A stretch of DNA of 64,000 bases from Paenibacillus apiarius (GTDB lineage Bacteria > Bacillota > Bacilli > Paenibacillales > Paenibacillaceae). Location: NCBI RefSeq assembly GCF_017052585.1, contig NZ_JAFFHZ010000001.1, forward strand, positions 3,824,001 to 3,888,000. Reading direction: 5' to 3'. The translations under genes and the position numbers were made by a program. Below are positions 23,441 through 32,150 of the stretch, in pieces (the first letter of the stretch is position 1; each line of letters opens with the position of its first letter). The notes below the pieces were generated by a model. It did not search any database and was not told the DNA's origin. It was given only the letters and a program-made list of their open reading frames with translations.

Positions 23441-24277
23441 TTACAGAAAAATCTTCGTTAAAATGAGCAGCAGCACGAAGTAAAGGGCGATGCTGCTTGC
23501 GACGTACAAAAACCGGTTGGCGCGCGTCACTTCCGCCTGCTCCATCGTCTCGGATACCGTCATGATGACGGAGGTGAACCAGACGATGCCGGCAATCGCG
23601 AGCGACAAGGAAGTGAAGCTGATGAGCATCATGAGGAAGGCGACCAAATAGGCCGGACCGTATGGCATCTGCATCGCAGCCAAGCGCACGAAGAACGTCT
23701 TCACGTCCGAACGCTGCACGCCCTTCCAGCGGCTGACGAGCCAGAGCGCGCCAAACAAGGCGGCGAGCGTAATAATGTGAAGCAAGACGAGCTTGATAAA
23801 CAAACCGATAGACTCACCTGCACTCGGATAAACGCCGAAAGGAATCATCATGGACATGAGACCGCCGAATATGCTAAAAGCAAATAAGGCAAAGCCAATT
23901 GCCGAAGCCGCCACTGCTATGACGCCGTACAGCCAGTCGGAGGCTGGCTGAAGAGCAGAGGCTTCCGTCGGATGCTTCATCAATTGAACGGCGCGCTTCA
24001 TGTCAAAAGCCGATTCGCGCTTGGCGCCGAATGAAGCTCCACCGTACAAATCGGAACCATTGGCGTTCAATGGTTGGTTAGGCACTTGGCCCGGAGCCGC
24101 ATAAGGTGCCGAAGCGTCCATCGCTTCAGCAGCGGCAGCAGTTTCCCGATGACTCGCGATCTCTTGGCGGACCGCCGATTCCTTCTGATCGGAAGTGCCG
24201 CTTAGCGCTGTCTCCTTGGAGCAGGTGTGGGGCTCGTGCCCGTTCAATTTCTCCCCGCAAAGGTTGCATACATCCAT
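23441..24277 (-). CDS. zinc-ribbon membrane protein
   Basis: A 278-residue protein with an N-terminal zinc-binding segment (CNLCGEKLNGHEPHTC, ~4-19), then a low-complexity Ala/Ser/Glu cytoplasmic linker (~20-120). About five membrane segments fill residues ~125-278, in an arrangement resembling Yip1-type domains. I do not recognise a specific function; proteins of this layout are common in Paenibacillus and Bacillus. It lies downstream of, and in the same direction as, the LysR gene, with 83 bases between them, and is convergent with ktrA. Confidence 0.75.
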   Translation of the reverse strand: MDVCNLCGEKLNGHEPHTCSKETALSGTSDQKESAVRQEIASHRETAAAAEAMDASAPYAAPGQVPNQPLNANGSDLYGGASFGAKRESAFDMKRAVQLMKHPTEASALQPASDWLYGVIAVAASAIGFALFAFSIFGGLMSMMIPFGVYPSAGESIGLFIKLVLLHIITLAALFGALWLVSRWKGVQRSDVKTFFVRLAAMQMPYGPAYLVAFLMMLISFTSLSLAIAGIVWFTSVIMTVSETMEQAEVTRANRFLYVASSIALYFVLLLILTKIFL

Positions 24278-24360
24278 CTAACATCATCCTCCTGAAAAGC
24301 CCCTAGATTAGCAAATTTTACTTTTTTCTTTTTCTACTTCAATTTCGACAACAAGCGACT

Positions 24361-25275
24361 TTATTCCTTCTTGAAAATGTGATTCCATGTCGTTGCCGCC
24401 TGCGCCGTTTCTTCAATGAACCGCTTAGCCGCGTGGCTTAAGGCGGCTTGCTCGGAGTATACAATGGAAGTGATGCGTTCGGTTTGCTTCAGCTCTTTTA
24501 AATGAATGGCGACCAATTTGTTGTCCTGCAGCCATTCCGGGCGCAGATAAGACTTCGGCAGCAGCGCAGCGGCATGGCTCGTCGACAGCAGCCGCACGAT
24601 CGCCTCGAAGGAGTCAATCTCCATCCGGATGTCCGGCATAATGCGGTAGCGGCGGAACAGATCGTCGATGAGCTTGCGGTACCAGGTGCCTTTGGAGAAC
24701 AGCAGCATCGGCAGCCCGTTCAAGCGGGCCATGGACCAATCGCGGCAGCCGGCCAATTCATGATTTTGCGGCAGCACCAGCTGCAAATGGTCTGCGAATA
24801 GCGGAATGCATATGAGCCCCGGTTCGCGTATGGCATCGGCTACAAGCCCAAGATCGACCGATTGCTCGCGCACTCGAGATACGATTTCGTGGGTTTTGCC
24901 TGTTACGGCCTTCAAGTTCGCCTCCGGATGCTTTTTCACATAAAGAGACACAAATAACGGCAGCGTCGTCTGCAGCGTCGTTAAGCTGGCGCCGATCGTG
25001 ACGGTTGCATGTCCTTCCGCCTTGTAGTCGGCGATAGACTTCAAGAAATCGAGCTGACGGTTGCGGATGTCAAGCGCGAACTCATATGTAAGCTGACCGA
25101 CACGGGTCAGTTCCAGCCGCTTGCCGTGCCGGATGAACAATTCAACTCCCAGCTCCGCTTCCAGCTTCGCGATTTGGCGGGATAGAGCGGGTTGAGATAT
25201 GTTTAGCCGTTTGGATGCTTGGTTTAGACTGGTCAACTCGACGACCGATGCAAAGGACTCCAGCAGATCCAGCAT
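24361..25275 (-). CDS. LysR-family regulator divergent from sdhCAB
   Basis: A 304-residue LysR regulator with an N-terminal helix-turn-helix (TSLNQASKRLNISQPALSRQ, ~15-34) and a substrate-binding-like C-terminal domain. The start ATG at 25275 has GAGG upstream. It is divergent from the succinate dehydrogenase operon across ~330 bases that contain a perfect T-N11-A palindrome (25350-25364). LysR proteins CcpC and CcpE control TCA-cycle genes in Firmicutes, so control of sdhCAB is a sensible inference. The effector (citrate or another C4/C6 acid) is not readable. Confidence 0.9.
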   Translation of the reverse strand: MLDLLESFASVVELTSLNQASKRLNISQPALSRQIAKLEAELGVELFIRHGKRLELTRVGQLTYEFALDIRNRQLDFLKSIADYKAEGHATVTIGASLTTLQTTLPLFVSLYVKKHPEANLKAVTGKTHEIVSRVREQSVDLGLVADAIREPGLICIPLFADHLQLVLPQNHELAGCRDWSMARLNGLPMLLFSKGTWYRKLIDDLFRRYRIMPDIRMEIDSFEAIVRLLSTSHAAALLPKSYLRPEWLQDNKLVAIHLKELKQTERITSIVYSEQAALSHAAKRFIEETAQAATTWNHIFKKE

Positions 25276-25349
25276 ATTGTGAGACCTCCTCGTTTCATTG
25301 GTAATATGAAAACGTCAAATGTCAATGATCTCATGCTTATACCTTAAAG

Positions 25350-25364
25350 TTATAAAAATTATAA
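25350..25364. promoter_or_regulatory. candidate LysR operator in the sdh control region
   Basis: TTATAA-AAA-TTATAA is a perfect 15-bp inverted repeat of T-N11-A form, 75 bases from the LysR start. Confidence 0.45.
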
Positions 25365-25427
25365 TAATATTGCAATTCCATTATAAGAAAAAAAGGAGTA
25401 ACATGGAAGTGTCACAAGTTGTTCACA

Positions 25428-25482
25428 TAGGAAGCGGTTACAAGAGAAACGCATGAGCACTGTCGTAGGAAGCGGCTTCAAG
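25428..25482 (+). promoter_or_regulatory. two cre-like direct repeats upstream of the sdh promoter
   Basis: TAGGAAGCGGTTACAAG (25428-25444) and TAGGAAGCGGCTTCAAG (25466-25482) match at 15 of 17 positions. The first differs from the CcpA cre consensus WTGNAANCGNWNNCW at one position, the second at two. They end 33 bases before the -35 box. Confidence 0.4.
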
Positions 25483-25515
25483 GTTTTCCGGCCTTGACAA
25501 GAAAGTGACAAAATG

Positions 25516-25544
25516 TTGACGCTTTCGACAGGCACAGGTAAAAT
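25516..25544 (+). promoter_or_regulatory. sigma-A promoter of sdhCAB
   Basis: TTGACG (25516-25521) and TAAAAT (25539-25544) are separated by 17 bases, about 60 bases before the sdhC start. Confidence 0.65.
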
Positions 25545-25604
25545 GAGGATGTTTAATTACCAAAATCTACTGGGAAGCAAATGGAAAGGGGAAACGGCAC
25601 GCTT

Positions 25605-26279
25605 ATGAAACGAGGTTATTTTTACTCGCGAAAGTTGCACTCGCTTCTTGGGGTTATCCCGCTTGGATTCTTTCTCATTACTCACATGGTATCCAATTAT
25701 TCCGCGTATGAGGGCGGCAAGGAAGCGTTCCAAGAAAAAGTCGCATTGATCAACGGGTTGCCATTGGTGTTTTTCATGGAAATGTTTTTCATCTGGCTTC
25801 CTCTTCTGTATCATGGCGTATACGGCCTATATATCGCCTACACGGCCCGCAACAATGTAGGGAATTACAATTATGGCCGGAATATAGCTTTTCTGATGCA
25901 GCGTATTACCGGGGTCATCACGTTTATATTCGTGACTTGGCATGTCTACGAAACGAGAGTGCAAGTAGCGCTTGGCAACATTACGCATGAAGAGCTTGGC
26001 TCTCATATGAACAGCATCGTTACGCAGCCAGTCATGTTTATAATCTATTTGGTTGGTGTTGTAGCGGCAACCTATCACTTCGCCAACGGCATGTGGGCTT
26101 TTTTGGTCAGTTGGGGAATTACGGTTGGTCCGCGCTCACAAGCGATTTCTGCTAAAATTTGCATGGGGCTGTTCGTGATTATGTCCGCGCTGTTCATATT
26201 GGCATTGTTTGCCTTCCGCGGGGCAGAGTTTGCAGCATCTACGGCAGTAATAAATTCAGTATTAACTATCATCGGTTGA
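25605..26279 (+). CDS. sdhC: succinate dehydrogenase cytochrome b558 subunit
   Basis: SdhC is the single, five-helix di-heme membrane anchor of Bacillus-type complex II, which passes electrons to menaquinone. The protein is 224 residues from the ATG at 25605, giving the family start MKRGYFYSRKLHSLLGVIP; the ATG at 25581 adds eight residues, and both share AAGGGG as a purine run. Histidines in the membrane helices that fit heme ligands include those in RKLHSLLG, FFLITHM, LLYHGVYG, VTWHVYE and ATYHFANG. It heads sdhCAB, with 16 bases to sdhA. Confidence 0.93.
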   Translation: MKRGYFYSRKLHSLLGVIPLGFFLITHMVSNYSAYEGGKEAFQEKVALINGLPLVFFMEMFFIWLPLLYHGVYGLYIAYTARNNVGNYNYGRNIAFLMQRITGVITFIFVTWHVYETRVQVALGNITHEELGSHMNSIVTQPVMFIIYLVGVVAATYHFANGMWAFLVSWGITVGPRSQAISAKICMGLFVIMSALFILALFAFRGAEFAASTAVINSVLTIIG

Positions 26280-26295
26280 GGGAGAGTGGCGCAAA

Positions 26296-28077
26296 GTGGC
26301 TAAACAGAACATTATCGTTGTCGGCGGGGGCTTGGCAGGTCTGATGGCAGCAGTTAAAGCAGCGGAAGCAGGCGTTCACGTCGACCTTTTTTCTTTAGTT
26401 CCAGTGAAACGTTCTCACTCTGTCTGCGCACAGGGCGGCATTAACGGTGCGGTGAACACGAAGGGGGAAGGGGATTCGCCTTGGGAGCATTTTGACGATA
26501 CCGTGTATGGCGGTGACTTCTTGGCGAACCAGCCTCCGGTCAAAGCAATGTGCGAAGCGGCGCCGGGCATTATCCACTTGATGGATCGCATGGGGGTTAT
26601 GTTCAGCCGGACATCGGAAGGTTTGCTTGATTTCCGCCGTTTCGGGGGGACGCAATATCACCGGACGGCATTCGCGGGCGCGACAACAGGCCAACAGCTG
26701 TTGTATGCGCTTGACGAGCAGGTCCGGCGTTGGGAAGCGGCAGGACTCGTGAAGAAGTATGAACATTGGGAATTCATGTCCGCTGTCATTGATGATGAGG
26801 AGATTTGCCGGGGCATTACAGCTCAGGATCTGCGCACGATGGATATTAAGTCATTCGCGGCGGATGCGGTCATTTTGGCGACTGGCGGCCCGGGCATTAT
26901 TTTCGGGAAAACGACGAACTCCGTCATTAACACAGGAACGGCGGCGAGCGCGGTATATCAACAAGGGGTTCGTTATGCGAACGGGGAATTCATTCAGATT
27001 CACCCGACGGCGATTCCGGGAGATGACAAGCTGCGCCTGATGTCCGAGTCGGCGCGTGGAGAAGGCGGACGCATCTGGACTTATAAAGACGGCAAGCCAT
27101 GGTATTTTCTCGAAGAGAAATATCCGGCATACGGGAACTTGGTTCCGCGTGACATCGCGACCCGTGAAATTTTCCACGTCTGCGTAGACTTGAAGCTGGG
27201 CATTAACGGGGAGAACATGGTGTACCTTGATCTATCCCATAAAGATCCGAAGGAACTGGATGTGAAGCTTGGCGGCATCATAGAAATTTACGAGAAATTC
27301 ATGGGTGACGACCCGCGCAAAATTCCAATGAAAATATTCCCTGCCGTTCACTACTCGATGGGCGGAATGTGGGTCGATTATAATCAAATGACAAACATTA
27401 AAGGCCTGTTCGCCGCAGGAGAATGCGAATATCAATACCACGGCGCGAACCGGCTTGGCGCGAATTCCTTGCTGTCGGCTATCTTTGGCGGCATGGTGGC
27501 CGGCCCGAAAGCGGTGGAGTATATTCGCGGTCTCGACAAATCAGCCGAAGATGTCGCTGCCAGCGTATTCGAACGGGAGTCTAAGCTCAGAACGACTAAA
27601 TATGAAAGCCTGTTAAGCATGAACGGGACGGAGAATGCGTACGTGCTTCATAAAGAGCTTGGCGATTGGATGACGAACAACATGACCGTCGTCCGTTATA
27701 ATCATAAGCTGGAAGAGACGATTCTGAAGATTAAAGAGCTGAAGCAGCGCTACAACAACATCAATATGACGGATACCGCCCGCTGGAGCAACCAAGGCGT
27801 AACCTTTACGCGCCAGTTATGGAACATGCTCGAATTGGCGGAGGCGATGACACTGGGCGCGCTGCTGCGCGACGAAAGCCGCGGGGCGCACTACAAACCG
27901 GATTTCCCTGAGCGGAACGACGAGCAGTTCATGAAGTCGTCGATTGCGGCATGGACGCCGGATGGACCGAAAATCAGCTATGAAGATATAGACGTATCGT
28001 TGATCAAGCCGCGCAAGCGTGACTACACGACGGATAAGAAGACGGATAAGAAAACGGATAAGAAGAAAGGAGAATAA
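26296..28077 (+). CDS. sdhA: succinate dehydrogenase flavoprotein subunit
   Basis: SdhA oxidises succinate to fumarate with covalent FAD on the cytoplasmic face of complex II. The 593-residue protein has the FAD-binding GGGLAGLMAA (~9-18), the flavinylation motif RSHSVCAQGG (~39-48), and the substrate arginine/histidine segment SESARGEGGRIW and HYSMGGMWVD. The start is GTG at 26296. The C-terminus is an odd basic tail of three DKKT/DKK units encoded by three 12-base tandem repeats (28030-28065), directly before the sdhB ribosome site AAAGGAG. Confidence 0.95.
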   Translation: MAKQNIIVVGGGLAGLMAAVKAAEAGVHVDLFSLVPVKRSHSVCAQGGINGAVNTKGEGDSPWEHFDDTVYGGDFLANQPPVKAMCEAAPGIIHLMDRMGVMFSRTSEGLLDFRRFGGTQYHRTAFAGATTGQQLLYALDEQVRRWEAAGLVKKYEHWEFMSAVIDDEEICRGITAQDLRTMDIKSFAADAVILATGGPGIIFGKTTNSVINTGTAASAVYQQGVRYANGEFIQIHPTAIPGDDKLRLMSESARGEGGRIWTYKDGKPWYFLEEKYPAYGNLVPRDIATREIFHVCVDLKLGINGENMVYLDLSHKDPKELDVKLGGIIEIYEKFMGDDPRKIPMKIFPAVHYSMGGMWVDYNQMTNIKGLFAAGECEYQYHGANRLGANSLLSAIFGGMVAGPKAVEYIRGLDKSAEDVAASVFERESKLRTTKYESLLSMNGTENAYVLHKELGDWMTNNMTVVRYNHKLEETILKIKELKQRYNNINMTDTARWSNQGVTFTRQLWNMLELAEAMTLGALLRDESRGAHYKPDFPERNDEQFMKSSIAAWTPDGPKISYEDIDVSLIKPRKRDYTTDKKTDKKTDKKKGE

Positions 28078-28079
28078 CG

Positions 28080-28844
28080 ATGGCGGAAGCTGTGGCTCAA
28101 TCTAAAAAGATCAAGTTCATTGTAACGCGTCAGGACGCTCCGGACGCGCAGCCGTATACCGAGGAGTTCGAAGTTCCGTATCGTCCGAACATGAACGTCA
28201 TTAGCGCGCTTATGGAAATTCAACGCAATCCGGTCAATGCCGGCGGCAAGCATACATCTCCGGTGTGTTGGGAATCGAACTGTTTGGAGGAAGTGTGCGG
28301 CGCATGCTCCATGGTCATCAACGGGAAGCCAAGACAAGCTTGCACCGCGCTCGTCGATAAGCTGGAGCAGCCGATTTCTCTGGCGCCGATGAAGACGTTC
28401 CCCATCGTGCGCGACCTCGTCATTAGCCGTGAGCGCATGTTCGATGCTTTGAAACGCGTTAAGGCTTGGATTCCGATCGACGGCACGTATGATCTCGGTC
28501 CCGGACCGCGCATGGCAGAGACGAAACGCCAGTGGGCGTATGAGCTCTCCAAGTGCATGACGTGCGGTGTATGTCTGGAGGCTTGCCCGAACGTTAACGA
28601 CAAGACGAGCTTTATCGGACCGGCTCCAATCTCCCAGGTACGGCTGTTCAATGCGCATCCGACGGGCGAAATGAATAAGGATGAGCGCTTGGAGGCGCTG
28701 CTTGATGACGGCGGCATCGAAGGCTGCGGGAACTCGCAGAACTGCGTTCGTTCCTGCCCGAAAGAGATTCCGCTCACGACATCCATTGCGGAAATGAACA
28801 AGGATACGACGAAGCTCATGTTCAAGCGTTGGTTTAAGATGTAG
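28080..28844 (+). CDS. sdhB: succinate dehydrogenase iron-sulfur subunit
   Basis: SdhB carries electrons through [2Fe-2S], [4Fe-4S] and [3Fe-4S] centres. The 254-residue protein shows CWESNCLEEVCGACSM with a later Cys (PRQAC) for the first centre, and CMTCGVCLEACP and CGNSQNCVRSCP for the others. It starts 2 bases after the sdhA stop. A strong terminator follows. All cluster ligands expected for a Bacillus-type SdhB are present. Confidence 0.95.
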   Translation: MAEAVAQSKKIKFIVTRQDAPDAQPYTEEFEVPYRPNMNVISALMEIQRNPVNAGGKHTSPVCWESNCLEEVCGACSMVINGKPRQACTALVDKLEQPISLAPMKTFPIVRDLVISRERMFDALKRVKAWIPIDGTYDLGPGPRMAETKRQWAYELSKCMTCGVCLEACPNVNDKTSFIGPAPISQVRLFNAHPTGEMNKDERLEALLDDGGIEGCGNSQNCVRSCPKEIPLTTSIAEMNKDTTKLMFKRWFKM

Positions 28845-28901
28845 CGCTTCGCTTGTGATGAACGATATAGCAATAATTAGAAATGACCAGTACGATATAA
28901 T

Positions 28902-28935
28902 AATGGCGCCTCGATTGCGGGGCGCCATTTCTTTT
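28902..28935 (+). terminator. terminator of sdhCAB
   Basis: AATGGCGCC (28902-28910) pairs perfectly with GGCGCCATT (28921-28929) around a 10-nt loop, followed by TTCTTTT. Confidence 0.9.
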
Positions 28936-29320
28936 AATAACAATGGTGAATGGAGCGATTCCGGCCTTAGCCGTGACAATAAGCGGGGACTCAGCACAGC
29001 CTTTAAGCGCCCCAATTGCGCGGCATCCGCATCGATTCTTTGCCAAGTTCGGCCCATATATATTTCAGCAGCAGCTCTTGCTTTAACGGTTGGGAAGCGG
29101 CATCAATGTGAGCGTCGGGATATCGCCGTCTCATTATAGAGGGAAGTATGTATTAAATAAAGAAATCGACGATAGATGTTAAAGGGAAAAAGAAATTATG
29201 AATATTTAGTGAAATTTTTAGTATTCGAAAGCTCCGTTTTGCCTTATAGTAAAAAGTAAATATATTACTGTCAAAAATGTCTCCCGCATCCTTGAAGCGA
29301 ATCGCATTCCGGCAACTGCG
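28936..29320. other. non-coding stretch, nothing recognised
   Basis: This gap after the sdh terminator becomes AT-rich toward 29150-29280. I saw no gene with a ribosome site, no RNA fold I recognise and no clear promoter. Short ORFs on both strands lack start signals. Confidence 0.5.
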
Positions 29321-29692
29321 ATGAAAGCCCAAAAACAGGGGGTGTTATTCATAATTATCCATTTGTCTGAGAAGGACAAACACAGATGGAAGCAGAATTG
29401 TCTGTTTAGACGGTTGAAGGCGATTGTCGATGAATGGGACCCACTAGGCTTATTGGCGCTGGGCGCGCCGGACGATGAATACGACTGCTTGACCATACAT
29501 ATGGTCGAATTGTATGAAAGTCAGTTAGATATGCTGGAAATGGCGGAGCGATTGGAGCAGTGCATGGAAGATCATTTCGGGATTGGGCCGAGCATGATGG
29601 GGCTTGAACGATCGCAGGTATGGCGGGAAGGAATCGATTCTTTTTGTAAGCGCTTAGAATGGGAGCGACAGAGCCTGGCTGAGAATCAATGA
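29321..29692 (+). CDS. DUF1871-like protein
   Basis: A soluble acidic protein of up to 123 residues. The segment VDEWDPLGLLALGAPDDEYD (~35-54) matches the core of the DUF1871 (YugE-like) family as I remember it; its function is unknown. The rest is helical and Glu/Met/Trp-rich. The ATG at 29321 has no ribosome site, and a GTG at 29342 lies immediately after AGGGG, so the N-terminus is uncertain. A terminator follows about 110 bases downstream. Confidence 0.68.
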   Translation: MKAQKQGVLFIIIHLSEKDKHRWKQNCLFRRLKAIVDEWDPLGLLALGAPDDEYDCLTIHMVELYESQLDMLEMAERLEQCMEDHFGIGPSMMGLERSQVWREGIDSFCKRLEWERQSLAENQ

Positions 29693-29803
29693 ATCTCAGC
29701 GGAAAGGTTAATGCGTTTATCTTTGAGCTGGTAATGTACTCTTGTCCTTAGGGTATGTTCCGGCTCATTTTGTCGTTCATGATCGATGTTGCAAATAAAG
29801 GCG

Positions 29804-29836
29804 AAAGCGGGCTCAGGGGAGTAGAGCCCGCTTTTA
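29804..29836 (+). terminator. terminator after the DUF1871-like gene
   Basis: AAAGCGGGCTC (29804-29814) pairs perfectly with GAGCCCGCTTT (29824-29834), then TTAT. The convergent aldehyde dehydrogenase ends 37 bases further on, and the hairpin could serve it too. Confidence 0.85.
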
Positions 29837-29872
29837 TTCATAATCAAGTCATAACACTTTGTCTCAGGCGCA

Positions 29873-31243
29873 CTAGCGCATCAAGCGCTTCATAATGCCC
29901 TTCCGGTTCTTGGCACCGGGATAGCGGAAGGAAATATCGAACCAAGTAGGCTGATACAGCACGCTCTTCTCGTGGCTGAACGCATCAAAGCTGTATTTTC
30001 CATGATAGCTGCCCATGCCGCTCTCGCCGACGCCGCCGAACGGGAGGTAAGGTGTCGCGATATGCATGAGCGTGTCATTGATGCATCCGCCTCCGAAAGA
30101 AATGCGTCCGACCACCCGTTCCTCCAGCCTGCGGTCTGTTGTGAAGAGATAGAGCGCGAGCGGCTTCGGACGCGCCAGAATGGCCCGCTCTGCTTCTTCA
30201 TACGATTCGTAAGCAAGGACTGGCAGTATCGGGCCGAAGATTTCTTCTTGCATCACCGGCATCTCCCATGTCACTTCAGTCAGAACGGCAGGGGACATGC
30301 GGCGCCGATCCTTGCTGATCTCGCCGCCGAAGGCAATGCGGCCATCCTTCAGGAACGATTGAAGCCGTTCTGTATGCCGCTCGCTCACAATGGACGCGTA
30401 CTCCGGACTCATGAGCGGATCATTTCCGTAAAATCGCCGTACTGCTTGTTTCAACTCGCGTACGAACTCGTCGTGCCGTGAGCGATGGACGTAGACATAG
30501 TCCGGCGCGACGCATGTCTGGCCGGCGTTGGTCCATTTACCGAAGGCGATGCGCCGTGCTGCAAGCGCAATATCGGCATCTTCGTGGACAATACACGGAC
30601 TTTTGCCGCCGAGCTCCAGCGTCACCGGAGTTAGCCGCTTCGCCGCCGCACTCATAACGATCTTGCCGACATGGACGCTGCCGGTGAAGAATATGAAATC
30701 AAACGGCAAATCGAGCAGTTGCGCGCTCATCTCAACTCCGCCTTCCAACACGGCCACATGGCGCGAATCGAACGTATCCTTAATCAACCGCGCGATGCAA
30801 GCGCTCGTATGCGGCGTCAGCTCGGATGGCTTCACCACTGCCGTGTTGCCGGCTGCCAGAGCTCCGACGAGCGGTGCCAGCGCCAATTGGAACGGATAGT
30901 TCCAGGGCGCGATAATCAGCGTGCAGCCGTACGGCTCCGGCACGATCTTGCCGCGGCTTCCTATATGCGTCAGTGCCGCCTTGACCTTGCGCGGCTTCGC
31001 CCAGCGCTGCGCCCGCTTGGCCGCGAGCCTGGCTTCCTCCAGGACGATGCCGATTTCGGTCATATAAGCTTCGGCTTCGCTCTTGCCCAGGTCCAGGTGA
31101 AGCGCACGGACGATGTCGCCCTCCATTCGGGAGACGGCATTGTGCAGCGCTGTCAGTGCGCGCCGGCGCAAGGCAATGTCACGGGTGTTGCCTTCATTGA
31201 AGTACGAGCGCTGAGAAGCAAGTATATCTTCCTGTATAGACAT
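29873..31243 (-). CDS. aldehyde dehydrogenase (NAD(P)+-dependent, class 3-like)
   Basis: A 456-residue aldehyde dehydrogenase that oxidises an aldehyde to its carboxylate. Family marks are the cofactor-site FFTGSVHVGK (~185-194), the glutamate motif LELGGKSPC (~209-217) and the catalytic cysteine in NAGQTCVAPDY (~243-253). The GQTCVAPDY form and the ~455-residue length place it in the fatty/aromatic aldehyde (class 3, YwdH-like) branch, rather than among betaine or glyceraldehyde enzymes. The ATG at 31243 is followed by no operon partner. Its substrate is unknown. Confidence 0.92.
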   Translation of the reverse strand: MSIQEDILASQRSYFNEGNTRDIALRRRALTALHNAVSRMEGDIVRALHLDLGKSEAEAYMTEIGIVLEEARLAAKRAQRWAKPRKVKAALTHIGSRGKIVPEPYGCTLIIAPWNYPFQLALAPLVGALAAGNTAVVKPSELTPHTSACIARLIKDTFDSRHVAVLEGGVEMSAQLLDLPFDFIFFTGSVHVGKIVMSAAAKRLTPVTLELGGKSPCIVHEDADIALAARRIAFGKWTNAGQTCVAPDYVYVHRSRHDEFVRELKQAVRRFYGNDPLMSPEYASIVSERHTERLQSFLKDGRIAFGGEISKDRRRMSPAVLTEVTWEMPVMQEEIFGPILPVLAYESYEEAERAILARPKPLALYLFTTDRRLEERVVGRISFGGGCINDTLMHIATPYLPFGGVGESGMGSYHGKYSFDAFSHEKSVLYQPTWFDISFRYPGAKNRKGIMKRLMR

Positions 31244-31436
31244 GAACGTCAGCCTCCTGTCCGCAATAGGGTTGCGTATTTCTGCGAAAACTAGTGCTTC
31301 TCGGTAAAGGGTTACCTTTTAAGCACGCATGATGAGATCATTAAACCATATTATGCGGGCATTTGCATTGCTTTCCCCGCTGATTCATAATAAAAGCAAT
31401 AAAGTAATCGACTGGGAGCCGACAGGAGTGGAGTCG

Positions 31437-31508
31437 ACAACTGCAAAAGTGCAGTTGTTTTTGCGAATTAGCGCCCTTTTCGGCGTTTGAACTGCAAATG
31501 TACAGTTC
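31437..31508. repeat. two AACTGCA-type palindromes
   Basis: ACAACTGCA (31437-31445) pairs with TGCAGTTGT (31450-31458) and is followed by T. A related hairpin, GAACTG (31489-31494) with CAGTTC (31503-31508), lies 45 bases later. A third TGCAGTT half occurs at 31811-31817. They look like a family of short interspersed palindromes. Confidence 0.6.
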
Positions 31509-31567
31509 GAAGCGAAGGGGTTACCATTATTTATGCGATTATGCGAAAATGAACGGTACGATTCAGG

Positions 31568-31749
31568 TTGTTGAGAAACCCCGCATGAAACAAAAAAGGG
31601 TGGAGGGTGTCCGCTGGAGAGACCTGGCGATCGCCTTTGAATCCGAGTCATCCCCGCACCGTCTCATCCCTAATGACTTGGATTCAACAGCGACGGAAGC
31701 GGATACCCCACCATACTTGTTTCTTTTTACATTTTGGGTTTCTCAACAA
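31568..31749. repeat. 182-bp MITE-like long palindrome
   Basis: TTGTTGAGAAACCC (31568-31581) is perfectly inverted at 31736-31749. Inside, a second arm (around GGAGGGTGTCCGCT versus AGCGGATACCCCACC) and a third (GAATCCGAGTCA 31639-31650 versus TGACTTGGATTC 31674-31685) keep the same symmetry. The whole stretch can fold into one imperfect hairpin with a 23-nt loop. No transposase ORF is inside. Non-autonomous transposable elements have this form. Confidence 0.65.
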
Positions 31750-31834
31750 GCTCACGATTGCAGTCCAGCGTGACGAAAGACGTGAAAAGGGAACTTCCAA
31801 ATGTATAATTGCAGTTGGAGACGTTCATCAACCG

Positions 31835-31870
31835 TTCGCCAACACTATAGAGCGCTTGGGCGTTGGCGAA
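31835..31870. repeat. 9-bp stem hairpin
   Basis: TTCGCCAAC (31835-31843) is inverted perfectly as GTTGGCGAA (31862-31870). It sits in the ~900-base gene-free region 31244-32150, which I otherwise find empty of genes. Confidence 0.55.
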
Positions 31871-32150
31871 ATTCGTTTGTACTGACCGAAGGGGAGAGTA
31901 ACTGGAAAGGGCAAACGGAGAGTTTCTCCTGCCTCTCTTACTATCTTGAGACAAGTAATTTGAAGCTGTAATCAAAATTTAACCATGGAATTCAATAGTT
32001 CAATTAATATAGGATTAGCATAAATCTTGTCGATGAAGCATAGCAAAGAAAATATGGATCGATAGCCATCAACTCGTTAGGACATGTTTCACCAATTTAC
32101 ATTGCAGAGAAGCTGCAAATGATTGCTACATAGAGAGGAGACGATGCGAA

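Noticed and set aside
31385-31651. 88-codon minus-strand ORF with a repeated NCTFAV
   Set aside because: The repeated peptide is the translation of the AACTGCA palindromes. There is no ribosome site, and it crosses into the MITE-like element.
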